From Verrucomicrobiota bacterium (GTDB taxonomy: Bacteria; Verrucomicrobiota; Verrucomicrobiia; Opitutales; Opitutaceae): 55,719 nucleotides of DNA. This document shows positions 1 through 13,855 of the stretch, piece after piece (the first letter of the stretch is position 1; every line of letters starts with the position of its first letter). Below the pieces are notes generated by a model that saw nothing but the letters and a program-made list of their open reading frames with translations, made no database searches and was not told the DNA's origin. The translations under genes and the position numbers were made by a program. The DNA is taken from assembly GCA_947471035.1 (NCBI GenBank), contig CANIWJ010000008.1, positions 1-55,719 of the forward strand, read 5' to 3'.

Positions 1-20
1 CTTCCGCCACCTCTACGTCC

Positions 21-3260
<3,240 letters not shown>

Positions 3261-3275
3261 TCGGACGCAACCCAC

Positions 3276-3307
3276 AGCCCGACCGCTAATGGCGGCCGGG
3301 CTTTTTT
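3276..3307 (+). terminator. Rho-independent terminator after carB
   Basis: An 11-bp GC-rich stem (AGCCCGACCGC paired with GCGGCCGGGCT, one mismatch) with a short TAAT loop is followed by six T. It begins 15 bases after the carB stop codon. Confidence 0.9.
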
Positions 3308-3505
3308 CTCGTGGGAAGCACTCGCTCAAGGTGCAGGGCAAATACCCGCGTTGGCCTCGTGCGTTTTAAGGGCGTTACAGGTCAGCTGTATTCGCCTGTC
3401 GGGCACTGCTCGAAAAATCCGGAATCCTGGTCGACGGGGGTGTTTTTTCAGGAATGAAGCACTGGTTCGTTTACAAACTCTGAGACCCCGTTTTTCTGGA
3501 TATCA

Positions 3506-4366
3506 ATGTCTGCCTGTCTTCCCGCCACTCTCGTCGCATTGCTCCATGGGCCTGATCAGCCGGGTCTGGTCGCGCGCGTGTCCGGTTGGATTTTTGAACA
3601 CGGAGGCAATATTTTGCATGCCGATCAGCATCGTGACATGGAAGCCGGCGTCTTTTTTCAACGCGTCGAATGGGTGCCACCGAAAGGTGCTGATTCGCCC
3701 GCCATGGCGCGCGAGTTTGAGGCGTTTGGCCGCTCACTCGGCATGGCTGCGCAAGTGGCGGATCGCACACGTCGAGCCCGGGTTGCTCTGTTTGTATCCA
3801 AATTCGACCACTGTTTCCACGATCTGCTTCTCCGTTGGAAGACCGGAGACTACGCGGCGGATTTCGTAGTCGTGGTATCGAATCACCCCGATCTCGCCGA
3901 TGCAGCACGCGGCTATGGAGTACCCTTTTACCATCTTCCCGTCACCGCCGCGACCAAGGCGGAGGCCGAGGCACGTCAACTCAGCCTGCTGCACGAGCTC
4001 GCGGTGGATCTGGTAATCATGGCGCGTTACATGCAGGTGCTGTCGGCGGAGTTCCTTCGCGCCGCGCCACCCGTGATCAACATCCACCATTCCTTTTTGC
4101 CCGCGTTTGCCGGAGGGAAACCTTACCATCAGGCGTACGAACGCGGGGTAAAACTCATCGGCGCAACTGCTCACTACGCAACCGCCGTGCTGGATGACGG
4201 ACCGATCATTCAACAAGATGTGGCCCGCGTAACTCATCGACATGATGTCCCGGACCTCGTGCGCATGGGGCGAGATTTGGAGCGATTGGTTTTAGCCCAA
4301 GCGGTGCGAGTCCACCTAGAAAACCGAGTGCTGGTTTACAGCAAGCGGACGGTTGTTTTTGATTAA
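3506..4366 (+). CDS. purU: Formyltetrahydrofolate deformylase
   Basis: The 286-aa protein has an N-terminal ACT domain (ALLHGPDQPGLVARVSGWIF, residues ~8-27, onward to ~80) and a C-terminal formyltransferase-fold domain. The latter has NIHHSFLPAF, IGATAHYAT and DDGPIIQQDV, the order typical of PurU. The enzyme hydrolyses 10-formyltetrahydrofolate to formate and tetrahydrofolate, balancing one-carbon pools and feeding formate-dependent purine synthesis. The ATG at 3506 is the first in frame and gives a normal N-terminus; no Shine-Dalgarno is present. The ~200 bases upstream after the carB terminator hold no recognised element. It appears monocistronic. Confidence 0.95.
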   Translation: MSACLPATLVALLHGPDQPGLVARVSGWIFEHGGNILHADQHRDMEAGVFFQRVEWVPPKGADSPAMAREFEAFGRSLGMAAQVADRTRRARVALFVSKFDHCFHDLLLRWKTGDYAADFVVVVSNHPDLADAARGYGVPFYHLPVTAATKAEAEARQLSLLHELAVDLVIMARYMQVLSAEFLRAAPPVINIHHSFLPAFAGGKPYHQAYERGVKLIGATAHYATAVLDDGPIIQQDVARVTHRHDVPDLVRMGRDLERLVLAQAVRVHLENRVLVYSKRTVVFD

Positions 4367-4465
4367 TACATAAGTCATTTTTTATCAGATATTTAACTTA
4401 AATAAATTCGCGGCTTTACTGAGGCATGAACGGGTGTTTTGTTTAACCCCCCGATTTCTTAAAGC

Positions 4466-5206
4466 ATGGTCGCTCCCTCCTCCACTCCCACTCCCTCTGC
4501 ATCTGGTGACGACCGCAATCTCGTTACCATCGATGAAAGCTATCTGGCCCCAAGCTTGGAAGACCGTGTTCAGCTCTTCTTGGAGAAAAACAGTCGGGCT
4601 CTCTCTGTGGTTGGGGTTGTCGTGGTACTTGGCCTAGCTGGTCGCTGGGGGTTTGAACAGTATGCCGCTTACCGAGAACGTCAGGTACAGGCCGCCTATG
4701 CCGGTGCGACCAACGCAAAAGATCTTGAAACGTTTGCCTCGGCGAATCCTGCCGCAGCTTTATCCGGTGTGGCCCGACTGCGCATTGCCGATGAAGCCTA
4801 TAAAACGGGTGATTTCCGCACTGCAGCTGCGACTTATGGCGCCGCCGTCGCCTTATTGAAGGAAACGCCACTCGTGCATCGTGCACGACTCGGCTCCGCC
4901 CTCTCCTTGTTGCAGACGCAAGACCCTGCGGCGCGGTCTGCCTTGGAAACACTGGCGAATGACGTCGCTTTAGCGAAAGCATGTCGGGCTGAGGCAGCTT
5001 ACCATCTGGCTGTTTTAGACCGTGACGCTGGCCGTAGCGAAGACGCCACGCGCTGGGCCGCCTTGGCCGCCTCGGTGGACACCTCCGGTCTTTGGTCACA
5101 ACGCGCTACCCAGCTTAAGGATTTGCTCCCGGTAGCCCCGATTCCTGTTGCCGTGACTCCCGCGACGCCGGCGACGGCCGTAAGCTTTCCCGGCAACACT
5201 AAATAA
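4466..5206 (+). CDS. Membrane-anchored TPR-like protein (YfgM-like)
   Basis: This 246-aa protein has a short acidic cytoplasmic N-terminus, one hydrophobic segment at about residues 43-62 (LSVVGVVVVLGLAGRWGF), and an alanine-rich helical domain resembling degenerate tetratricopeptide repeats (AYKTGDFRTAAATYGAAVALL; AEAAYHLAVLDRDAGRSEDA). The tail is Pro/Ala/Thr-rich. This layout matches the YfgM/'tetratricopeptide repeat-like' family, ancillary proteins of the Sec/periplasmic chaperone network in proteobacteria. The role here is inferred from architecture only. The GXY-like repeat consensus is weak, so other TPR families are possible. A terminator follows 50 bases downstream. Confidence 0.8.
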   Translation: MVAPSSTPTPSASGDDRNLVTIDESYLAPSLEDRVQLFLEKNSRALSVVGVVVVLGLAGRWGFEQYAAYRERQVQAAYAGATNAKDLETFASANPAAALSGVARLRIADEAYKTGDFRTAAATYGAAVALLKETPLVHRARLGSALSLLQTQDPAARSALETLANDVALAKACRAEAAYHLAVLDRDAGRSEDATRWAALAASVDTSGLWSQRATQLKDLLPVAPIPVAVTPATPATAVSFPGNTK

Positions 5207-5256
5207 GTCGGCTTACACACCCTTTCTCCTACTGGTTCTGGGAGACACCCGACGAG

Positions 5257-5289
5257 CCCGCCGATTCCCCAAACGGCGGGTTTCGTTTT
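5257..5289 (+). terminator. Rho-independent terminator after the YfgM-like gene
   Basis: A perfect 7-bp stem, CCCGCCG paired with CGGCGGG, is separated by ten bases and followed by TTTCGTTTT. It ends transcription upstream of the tRNA gene. Confidence 0.85.
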
Positions 5290-5387
5290 GTCGGGGGGGT
5301 GCGTGCAGAAAATGAATTATTAAATTCCAGGTGCTAAGCATTGACTCTACTCCTCAGAAACGTCTCGTTCGTCGTCCGCATGGTTCT

Positions 5388-5464
5388 CGGGGTGTAGCTT
5401 AGTCTGGTAGAGCGCCTGGTTTGGGACCAGGAGGTCGTAGGTTCGAATCCTATCGCCCCGACCA
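5388..5464 (+). tRNA. tRNA-Pro (anticodon UGG)
   Basis: A full cloverleaf can be drawn. The acceptor stem is CGGGGTG/CGCCCCG with one G-T pair, and the discriminator is A followed by an encoded CCA. The D arm contains AGTCTGGTAGA. The anticodon stem CCTGG/CCAGG encloses the loop TTTGGGA, placing the anticodon TGG at 5422-5424. The T arm is GTAGGTTCGAATCCTAT. The 3' CCA is at 5462-5464. Confidence 0.97.
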
Positions 5465-5597
5465 TCAGCGGGAGGATTCCACTCAATCACCCTTTTAAGC
5501 ATGAAATGGGGAATAACTCAGATATTTGCGCCGATGATTGAGTCTCTGCTTGAATCGAGCGCTGAATAGCCTACGCAATAAAACGAACTCTTTAAAA

Positions 5598-6137
5598 ATG
5601 GACCCGATTTCGCGCGAATCTTCACCCAGCTACCTGCCTATCGCAGGTCTAATTGCCGGCCTCGTAGGCTTGCTTCTCGGGGCAATTGCCCTGGCCAACG
5701 CTTCAAAGGCTAGCAAAGCGGCCGCCACGGCTAGCGAGCAAACCTCGGCTCTGACCACCAAGGTCGAGGGCGTTGAATCCACCCTCGCCACCGCCTCGGC
5801 CAATGCCGACACCGCGCTGCGTAATCTCTCCAGCCTGAAGAATTCCACGCAGGAAGGCTTTAACACCGTTGCCACCGAGCTCGGCAAAACCAACGGGGAA
5901 ATCGCCAAGCTTCAGGAAGCTGCCACCAAAGCAGCAAAACCCGCCAAAGCTGCAGACGCTAAATCGTCCGGTCCTGCCGTAGCAGGTCCAGATGAATACG
6001 TGGTAGTTGCGGGCGACACGGGTGCCAAAATCGCCCGCGCCAAGGGCGTGGGTCTGGCCGACCTCGTATCGGTCAATCCCGGTGTAAACTGGAGCGCGCT
6101 TAAAGTCGGTCAGAAGGTTAAGTTGCCTAAGAAGTAA
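5598..6137 (+). CDS. Membrane-anchored LysM-domain protein
   Basis: The 179-aa product has one transmembrane segment near the N-terminus (IAGLIAGLVGLLLGAIALA, residues ~17-35). A long Ala/Ser/Thr-rich heptad region, probably coiled coil, spans roughly residues 38-105, followed by an Ala/Lys linker. A C-terminal LysM-type module has YVVVAGDTGAKIARAKGV, LVSVNPGVNWSALKVGQKVKLP. LysM modules bind N-acetylglucosamine polymers such as peptidoglycan, so an inner-membrane anchor reaching the wall is likely. A TTG 60 bases upstream would add 20 residues, but the ATG at 5598 sits better before the membrane segment. A strong terminator lies 33 bases downstream. Confidence 0.85.
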   Translation: MDPISRESSPSYLPIAGLIAGLVGLLLGAIALANASKASKAAATASEQTSALTTKVEGVESTLATASANADTALRNLSSLKNSTQEGFNTVATELGKTNGEIAKLQEAATKAAKPAKAADAKSSGPAVAGPDEYVVVAGDTGAKIARAKGVGLADLVSVNPGVNWSALKVGQKVKLPKK

Positions 6138-6170
6138 ATCGGTCTGCCCTAAGTGTCTTCTTAATTTTCA

Positions 6171-6205
6171 GACCTCCCGCAATATTCGCGGGAGGTCTTT
6201 TTTTT
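6171..6205 (+). terminator. Rho-independent terminator after the LysM gene
   Basis: A perfect 10-bp stem, GACCTCCCGC paired with GCGGGAGGTC, has a 7-base loop and is followed by eight T. The T-tract ends only four bases before the start codon of the Nudix gene, so that gene must be read by read-through or from a promoter inside this region. Confidence 0.93.
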
Positions 6206-6209
6206 GCCC

Positions 6210-6827
6210 ATGTCTTCCGATTTACCCAAGTCTGCATGCGATCATGAATCGCTGTTGAATGCTCCGCCCATGCGTTGGGAACGCGGCGCGCCCAAGCTTC
6301 TCGCTCACACGCGTATCCTGGATTTGCAGAGCGTGCCCTTTCATCACCCGAAGCGCGGGGTGAGACGAGATTTCGTAATTGTGGATGCACCCGACTGGGT
6401 AAACGTCATCGCCCACACCGCCGATGATCAGCTCGTATTGGTAAATCAATTTCGCTACGGGATAAATGCGTTCTCGTGGGAAATACCCGGAGGCGTCATT
6501 GAACACGGGGAGGACCCCGTGCTGGCGGGCACCCGAGAGCTGCTAGAGGAAACCGGCTATTCAGGGGATCGAGCCCGGCTATTGGCCAGCATTCACCCCA
6601 ATCCTGCGTTTATTCAGAATCGCTGTCATCTTGTTTTAGTTGAAAACTGCCGCCGCATCGCTCCGCCAGCGTGGGATCCAGATGAGGAGATTGAAATCGC
6701 AACGCTACCCACCGCTGAGGTCTATGCCCGGGCTCGAGCGGGCGGCATCACCCATAGTCTCGTACTGAGTGCGCTGATGTTTTTCGAACCACTGTGGCGT
6801 GCGCGGACCCTTGGTTCGTCCGTTTGA
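6210..6827 (+). CDS. Nudix hydrolase (ADP-ribose pyrophosphatase-like)
   Basis: The 205-aa protein carries a complete Nudix box at about residues 95-117 (GGVIEHGEDPVLAG, then RELLEETGY), fitting GX5EX7REUXEEXGU. The fold region before it (VNVIAHTADDQLVLVNQFRYG and SWEIPGG) resembles the ADP-ribose/NudF-type subgroup, which cleaves nucleoside-diphosphate-sugar linkages. Substrate cannot be assigned from the box alone. The ATG at 6210 directly abuts the preceding terminator, leaving no room for a normal leader; translation may be leaderless or start from read-through RNA. The next gene begins 24 bases after its stop and may be co-transcribed. Confidence 0.88.
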   Translation: MSSDLPKSACDHESLLNAPPMRWERGAPKLLAHTRILDLQSVPFHHPKRGVRRDFVIVDAPDWVNVIAHTADDQLVLVNQFRYGINAFSWEIPGGVIEHGEDPVLAGTRELLEETGYSGDRARLLASIHPNPAFIQNRCHLVLVENCRRIAPPAWDPDEEIEIATLPTAEVYARARAGGITHSLVLSALMFFEPLWRARTLGSSV

Positions 6828-6851
6828 CTTAGCAGTTTACTCGCCTACTTC

Positions 6852-8132
6852 GTGAACCTTGTGATCTCGTCCGCGCCCCTCTTCGCCAATCATCCGGAAT
6901 TATTAGCTTCCCCCAGTCAGGAAGAAAACTCGCGCGTTCCTGAAATCCTGGAATCAGAAATTCGCCGCATCTACGCGCGAAGCCCGCTATATCCGAAACG
7001 TTTTCCGCTGCACCGAGACCCGCTTCATTGGGCGTGTTATCGTGAAATACCCGCGCTATCCAAGAAAGACATAGTCACATTGGGTCACGAGGCGTTCTTT
7101 GAGGACTACAAAGTTATCGAGCGCGGTTTAGAGGAAAGACGTTATGAATACGAAGCCACTTCGGGTACCACGCAGGGGCCGATGACGGTCATCATGGAAG
7201 ATGGCTGGTGGAATGCCCAGACCGCGCGCGCCTACCGCGCACATCCCTTGCTGGCACCTTATGCGGACCGTCCGCATCGCAAATGTGTGCTCGCGCCGGT
7301 GGGTTGCTCTTCGAATTTGTGCCCCTACGAGGACCACCCCTTCCCTCACCGTTACTTCGATGGGGTCGTATATTTGAACCTCACCAGTGATCCCTTCGTT
7401 TTTCCCGAGAGCGAGTGGGATCGTATCGTCACCGAACTCCAGGCCGTGCGTCCCGAAATCATCGAGGGTGAGCCGATCTACCTCTCGCTGCTGGCGCGCG
7501 CGGTGCTGCGCAGACGTGCCTCTGTGCCTTCATTGCGCGTGGCGATACTCACCTACGGAAAAGCGAGTCTGGTTCACAGCCGCCGCATCGCGGAAGCCTT
7601 TCCGTCGGCAGAGCAAGTCGATCTCTACGGCTCGACTGAAGCCGGCTACATTTTCGTCGGCGACGCCTTTCGCAACAACTCCCGGGTGATTGACGGCAAT
7701 GTTTTCGTCGAGCTCGAGCCTTTCCGTGGGCTGAACGACGTTTTCCAGTTGTATGTGACCACTCGCGACCGCGAGGCCATGCCGCTTTTGCGCTACCACA
7801 CCGGAGATGTGGTTCGTCGATTACCAACCGGCTACAGCGTATTGGGACGTGAGGGAGGATTACATTTTCGTTCCGACGGAAAAGTGATTTCGCCCACGGA
7901 GATCGACCAGACGATACCCGCTGATTTTCCCTGTTGGCATTACACCCTTTCCCAAGCCGGAGACTCGCGATGGAATCTGGATTACGTGGCCGAACAAAGC
8001 GCGCCTAACGGACTCATACACGCGATAGAGGAAATACTGGGAGACGGCGCGCGAGTCGCCGCATTCCGAAAGCGGCTAATCGCCCCTGCCGCGAGCGGGA
8101 AGTTTGCCCTCCTCAAGCCGATTACTCGCTAA
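6852..8132 (+). CDS. PaaK-like adenylate-forming enzyme
   Basis: This 426-aa protein resembles the phenylacetate-CoA ligase/coenzyme F390 synthetase branch of the ANL superfamily. It contains the Ser/Thr/Gly-rich ATP loop ATSGTTQGP (about residues 102-110), the A5-type motif YGSTEAG (~259) and RYHTGD (~313). These enzymes activate a carboxylate as an acyl-adenylate and usually pass it to CoA. No substrate can be read from the sequence. The start is GTG at 6852, with no nearby ATG that keeps the N-terminus. It follows the Nudix gene by 24 bases on the same strand. No paa or capsule genes are nearby. Confidence 0.82.
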   Translation: MNLVISSAPLFANHPELLASPSQEENSRVPEILESEIRRIYARSPLYPKRFPLHRDPLHWACYREIPALSKKDIVTLGHEAFFEDYKVIERGLEERRYEYEATSGTTQGPMTVIMEDGWWNAQTARAYRAHPLLAPYADRPHRKCVLAPVGCSSNLCPYEDHPFPHRYFDGVVYLNLTSDPFVFPESEWDRIVTELQAVRPEIIEGEPIYLSLLARAVLRRRASVPSLRVAILTYGKASLVHSRRIAEAFPSAEQVDLYGSTEAGYIFVGDAFRNNSRVIDGNVFVELEPFRGLNDVFQLYVTTRDREAMPLLRYHTGDVVRRLPTGYSVLGREGGLHFRSDGKVISPTEIDQTIPADFPCWHYTLSQAGDSRWNLDYVAEQSAPNGLIHAIEEILGDGARVAAFRKRLIAPAASGKFALLKPITR

Positions 8133-8367
8133 AACCAAGGCCGTGGGCGCTGACGGTAAGAGCTCTCGGCATTTTTTGCCCAAGACTCGGCAGGTGGTGT
8201 TTCATTTGATCGGCTGCGAACCCACGTAGCTGTGCTTATATGCAGGCGTAGGTTCGGTTCTGACATTAGCAACCCTTTACAACCGACAAGACGGCTTGTT
8301 AGTTCTCCGTCTGACCGCGCACTTCCGCGCCAATCCCGACCTCGATCCACTACCTGCCTTCATCGCG
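8133..8367. other. Gap upstream of sdhCAB, no gene seen
   Basis: These 235 bases separate the PaaK-like gene from sdhC and must hold the sdh promoter. No clear hairpin terminator, riboswitch or second gene is visible. A small overlapping frame from 8296 only extends sdhC. Confidence 0.6.
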
Positions 8368-9147
8368 ATGAGCTTATTCGCCAACCTGTTCCGTTCCTCC
8401 ATCGGCCGAAAGTTTCTGATGGCTGTTTCTGGTCTTATTTTGACCGGTTTCGCCTTCGGCCACTTAGCTGGCAATCTCCAGATCTTTTCGCACCCCGACA
8501 AGATCAATGGCTATGCCCATTTTCTCCAGTCACTTGGACCTGTGCTTTGGCTGGTTCGACTCGTGCTCTTGGGCGCGGTCGGCCTGCACATCTGGGCCGC
8601 CGTAGCGCTTACCCTGGAAAGTAAGGCTGCCCGTGGACCTTCTGACTATGGCGTCCATAAGTGGCTCGCCGCCACCATCGCCTCCCGCACCATGCGAATC
8701 AGCGGCTTGGTGGTGCTCGCCTTCGTGATTTACCATATCCTGCACTTCACCGTGGGACTCGCCGGCACCGAATACTACAAGGGCAACATCGCCGAGGTGA
8801 TCCTCGGTCATGATGTCCGAGAATTCGGCTTTCCCTTGGCATCCAAAGGCACTGCAGTTCACGACGTTTACTCGATGATCTTCATCGGGTTTTCGTCTCC
8901 CTTGGTCGCCGGTTTCTACATACTCGCGACCGGTCTGCTCGCCGTTCACCTCTGGCATGGTACGGATTCGATGTTTCAAACCCTCGGTTTGCGCAGCTCC
9001 AAATGGTCCTGCTGCCTGCGCAAGGCCGTCGCTCTGCTGGCCCTTGGCTACTTCATCGGCAATCTGGCCATCCCCGGCGCGATCTTAAGCGGCTTGGCAA
9101 AACCCGCCGAAGGCACCTACGCCGCCAAGGTCCTCTCCACTCGCTAA
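8368..9147 (+). CDS. sdhC: Succinate dehydrogenase cytochrome b subunit
   Basis: The 259-aa hydrophobic protein has five predicted membrane helices with histidines placed for heme ligation (FGHLAGNLQIF, VGLHIWAAVAL, IYHILHFTVGL, AVHLWHGTDSMF). This is the single large diheme b558-type anchor that replaces separate SdhC and SdhD in the SdhCAB arrangement. It anchors the complex and passes electrons to quinone. An in-frame extension of 24 residues upstream lacks family character, so the ATG at 8368 (MSLFANLFRSSIGRK) is preferred. The 235 bases upstream hold no other gene. sdhA follows after 21 bases, indicating an operon. Confidence 0.94.
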   Translation: MSLFANLFRSSIGRKFLMAVSGLILTGFAFGHLAGNLQIFSHPDKINGYAHFLQSLGPVLWLVRLVLLGAVGLHIWAAVALTLESKAARGPSDYGVHKWLAATIASRTMRISGLVVLAFVIYHILHFTVGLAGTEYYKGNIAEVILGHDVREFGFPLASKGTAVHDVYSMIFIGFSSPLVAGFYILATGLLAVHLWHGTDSMFQTLGLRSSKWSCCLRKAVALLALGYFIGNLAIPGAILSGLAKPAEGTYAAKVLSTR

Positions 9148-9168
9148 CCCTCGCACCCTTTAAACGTC

Positions 9169-11154
<1,986 letters not shown>

Positions 11155-11189
11155 ACCAACTGAACCCAACCCTCAGCCCACACCTTACG

Positions 11190-12011
11190 ATGGTCGCCAC
11201 CGCCCACTCCGCTCCCTCCACCACGCCGATCTCCATCACGCTCCGCGTCTGGCGTCAGGCCGGCCCCACCCAACCGGGCCGCTTCGTCGAGTATCCCGCC
11301 AAGGATCTCAACCCCAACATGTCCTTCCTCGAAATGCTCGACGTCGTAAACGACGAGCTCGAGCGCAAGGGCGAAGACGCGATCGCGTTCGCCCACGACT
11401 GCCGCGAAGGCATCTGCGGCACCTGCTCGCTGGTCATCAACGGCAAGCCCCACGGCCCCCACAAGGGCGTGGCCTCCTGCCAGACATACATGCGCAGCTT
11501 CGCCAACGGCGACGTCATCGTGGTCGAGCCCTTCCGCGCCAAGCCCTTCCCGGTCATCAAGGATCTCGTCACCGACCGCTCGGCCTTCGACGCCATCCAG
11601 CAAGCCGGCGGTTTCGTCACCGTGCGCGCCGGTTCCGCCTGCGATGCCAACGCCATCCCGGTCCCGAAGGACGACGCCGACCTCGCAATGGACGCCGCCC
11701 AATGCATCGGCTGCGGCGCGTGTGTCGCCGCCTGCAAAAACGCCTCCGCCATGCTCTTCGTATCCGCCAAGGTATCACACCTCGGCCTCCTTCCCCAAGG
11801 CCAGGCCGAGCGCGATTCCCGCGTGCTCAACATGGTCGCCAAGATGGACGAGCTCGGCTTCGGCAACTGCACCAACCAATACGAGTGCTCCGCCGCCTGC
11901 CCGAAGCTGATCTCCCACGATTTCATCGCTCGCATGAATCGCGACTACATCGGCGCTTCCTTCCGCCAGGCCTTCAAGCCCAAGAGCAACTCCACCGCCG
12001 GCGGCGCTTGA
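11190..12011 (+). CDS. sdhB: Succinate dehydrogenase iron-sulfur subunit
   Basis: The 273-aa protein has the plant-ferredoxin-like [2Fe-2S] cysteines in [15 protein letters not shown] with a distal VASCQ. Two further clusters are ligated by [11 protein letters not shown] and the YECSAACPK region, as expected for the [4Fe-4S] and [3Fe-4S] centres. It wires electrons from SdhA flavin to the quinone site. It starts 35 bases after sdhA without a Shine-Dalgarno. A terminator hairpin lies 35 bases downstream, so sdhCAB ends here. Confidence 0.97.
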   Translation: MVATAHSAPSTTPISITLRVWRQAGPTQPGRFVEYPAKDLNPNMSFLEMLDVVNDELERKGEDAIAFAHDCREGICGTCSLVINGKPHGPHKGVASCQTYMRSFANGDVIVVEPFRAKPFPVIKDLVTDRSAFDAIQQAGGFVTVRAGSACDANAIPVPKDDADLAMDAAQCIGCGACVAACKNASAMLFVSAKVSHLGLLPQGQAERDSRVLNMVAKMDELGFGNCTNQYECSAACPKLISHDFIARMNRDYIGASFRQAFKPKSNSTAGGA

Positions 12012-12045
12012 TGCGCCAAACAGCGACGCCGCTATACGGCTTTTT

Positions 12046-12077
12046 AACCCGCGTTCCCCCTGGGGACGCGGGTTTCT
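12046..12077 (+). terminator. Terminator after sdhCAB
   Basis: AACCCGCGTTCCCC pairs with GGGGACGCGGGTT over 13 bp, with one bulged T and a tiny loop, followed by TTCT. The stem is strong but the T-tract short. Confidence 0.75.
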
Positions 12078-12132
12078 AGATTGTAGGCAATTTCTGAGCG
12101 TCTACGTCGGCATCCCCGCCAGCAGCTCGCAC

Positions 12133-12411
12133 TCAAAACATCGCGATCGCCCGGGCGCTTTCCAGCGCGACCCAACCCAAGCCACCGGCGGCGGCCAGCT
12201 TGGCCAGCGCCTTGAGGATTTTTTGGCGACGAATTCGCCGGTCATAACGATCGGCACGGCGTGCACTGAAACAACCGCTGGCGTCCACGAAGCTCACGAA
12301 CTGCGCATTGCGAATGGCCGTGCGACGAATGCGCGCGTTATCCACCCGGCCCATTTGGACCGGAGGACGACGAAAAAGATTCAAAAACGCACGCAACATA
12401 AGGCTCTGCAT
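12133..12411 (-). CDS. Small hypothetical protein, basic with hydrophobic C-terminus
   Basis: This 92-aa reading frame lies opposite the flanking genes in the 490-base gap between sdhB and lysA. The product is rich in Arg (AFLNLFRRPPVQMGRVDN, RADRYDRRIRRQK) and ends in an amphipathic or weakly hydrophobic helix (ILKALAKLAAAGGLGWVALE). Codons favour G or C at the third position as in the neighbouring genes, which supports coding. No homologous family is recognised. The ATG at 12411 has no Shine-Dalgarno, like most starts in this window; a start at 12399 is also possible. An overlapping forward frame exists but looks non-coding. Confidence 0.5.
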   Translation of the reverse strand: MQSLMLRAFLNLFRRPPVQMGRVDNARIRRTAIRNAQFVSFVDASGCFSARRADRYDRRIRRQKILKALAKLAAAGGLGWVALESARAIAMF

Positions 12412-12500
12412 GAAGGCGTGAATTTTGGGTGGTCTTCGCAAGGGAAAACCCGCCAAGTTGCACCTTTTTCAGGTCTCTTTACCAATCGCCATTCCCTGAC

Positions 12501-13808
12501 ATGCACCACTTCCACTACGCCGGTTCCAACCTCCAATGCGAAAATGTCGATCTCGCCGAGATCGCCCGCCTCTACGGCACGCCGACCTACGTTTATAGCG
12601 CGGCCACCATGGCCGATAACTACAACCGCCTGGCCAGCGGCTTAAAGGGCCTCGATCTTCAGATTTGCTACGCGATGAAGGCCAACTCGTCCCTCGCGAT
12701 CCTGCGCCATTTCGCGAATCTCGGCGCGGGTTTCGATCTGGTCAGCGGAGGCGAAGTCCGCCGCGTGCTCGCCGCCGGCGGCGACATCAAGCGCTCCGTG
12801 TTTGCGGGCGTCGGCAAGACCGAGGCCGAGATCGAGCTAGCGTTGAAAAACGATATTTTCGCCTTCCACGTTGAGAGCGAACCCGAGATTGCCCGCATTA
12901 ACCACGTGGCCGGCAAACTGGGCGTCAAAGCCCCCATCGCCATCCGCATCAATCCTGATGTGGATGCCCACACCCACGCGAAAATCACGACCGGCAAATC
13001 CGACAACAAATTCGGTATTCCGCTCGCCCACGCCGCCGCCGCGTATGAAGCCGCTGCGCGTTTCCCGCACATCCAGATCAAGGGCGCACAAATGCACATT
13101 GGCTCCCAGCTCACCAGCCTCGCGCCCTTCGTCGAAGCGGTGAAGAAAGTCGCGCCCTTCGTAACAGATCTCAAAGCCAAGTACGGCATCACCTATTGGT
13201 CGATCGGCGGCGGTATCGGCATTATCTACAAGGACGCCCTCGCCAGCGGTTCGCCTGAATGGTGGAGCGCACAACCGGCCGACACGCGCCCGCTCACCCC
13301 CGAGGCTTACGGCGAGGCGCTCACGCCCTTGCTCGCTCCGCTCGGGCTCAAAATCGTGCTAGAACCCGGCCGTTACATGGTGGGCAACGCCGGCGTGCTC
13401 CTCTCTCGCGTCGAATACCTCAAGCGCGGCAAAGGCAAAAACTTTCTCATCGTGGACGCCGCCATGAACGACCTCGTGCGCCCCGCGATGTATGATAGCT
13501 TTCACGAAATCGTCCCCCTGCACCGCGACACCGAGCGCCCCGCGCTGGTCGCCGACGTGGTCGGTCCGGTCTGCGAAAGCGGCGATTGTTTTGCCAAGGA
13601 CCGTCCGCTCCAGTCCGTCGGCGAAGGCGAGTATATCGCCTTCATGAGTGCAGGAGCTTACGGCTACACCATGTCCAGCCGCTACAATACCCGCAACATG
13701 GCCGCCGAAGTTCTGGTGCAGGGAGGCGCGAGCGATTTGATCAACGCTCGCGAAACCTTCGAGCAACAGATTCAGAACGAGAAACTGCCCGCATTTCTCA
13801 CCAAGTAA
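12501..13808 (+). CDS. lysA: Diaminopimelate decarboxylase
   Basis: The 435-aa enzyme has the fold-type III PLP decarboxylase signature. The PLP lysine lies in CYAMKANSS, the barrel has AQMHIGSQL and SIGGGIGI, and EPGRYMVGNAG and VVGPVCESGDCFA form phosphate and active-site contacts. It converts meso-diaminopimelate to L-lysine and CO2. In-frame sequence upstream of 12501 lacks family similarity, so the ATG at 12501 (MHHFHYAGSN) is used. It is not clustered with other lysine genes, although lysC and hom lie further along the window. It converges with the PepSY gene. Confidence 0.96.
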   Translation: MHHFHYAGSNLQCENVDLAEIARLYGTPTYVYSAATMADNYNRLASGLKGLDLQICYAMKANSSLAILRHFANLGAGFDLVSGGEVRRVLAAGGDIKRSVFAGVGKTEAEIELALKNDIFAFHVESEPEIARINHVAGKLGVKAPIAIRINPDVDAHTHAKITTGKSDNKFGIPLAHAAAAYEAAARFPHIQIKGAQMHIGSQLTSLAPFVEAVKKVAPFVTDLKAKYGITYWSIGGGIGIIYKDALASGSPEWWSAQPADTRPLTPEAYGEALTPLLAPLGLKIVLEPGRYMVGNAGVLLSRVEYLKRGKGKNFLIVDAAMNDLVRPAMYDSFHEIVPLHRDTERPALVADVVGPVCESGDCFAKDRPLQSVGEGEYIAFMSAGAYGYTMSSRYNTRNMAAEVLVQGGASDLINARETFEQQIQNEKLPAFLTK

Positions 13809-13821
13809 GGAGCCGCAAGCG

Positions 13822-13855
13822 GTCGGCGCAGCTCGCTCAGCTCGCCGACGCTTTT
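13822..13855 (+). terminator. Probable terminator after lysA
   Basis: GTCGGCG-c-AGCT pairs with AGCT-CGCCGAC (11 bp with one bulge), followed by GCTTTT. It overlaps the last codons of the convergent PepSY gene. Confidence 0.5.

Noticed and set aside
3351-3869. Forward frame of 172 codons overlapping the purU start
   Set aside because: It overlaps purU in another frame and shows no domain or codon bias; only its first 150 bases are intergenic.
12223-12645. Forward frame of 140 codons between sdhB and lysA
   Set aside because: Its second half overlaps lysA out of frame and the translation is Thr/Arg/Pro-rich without coding character; the minus-strand frame is better.
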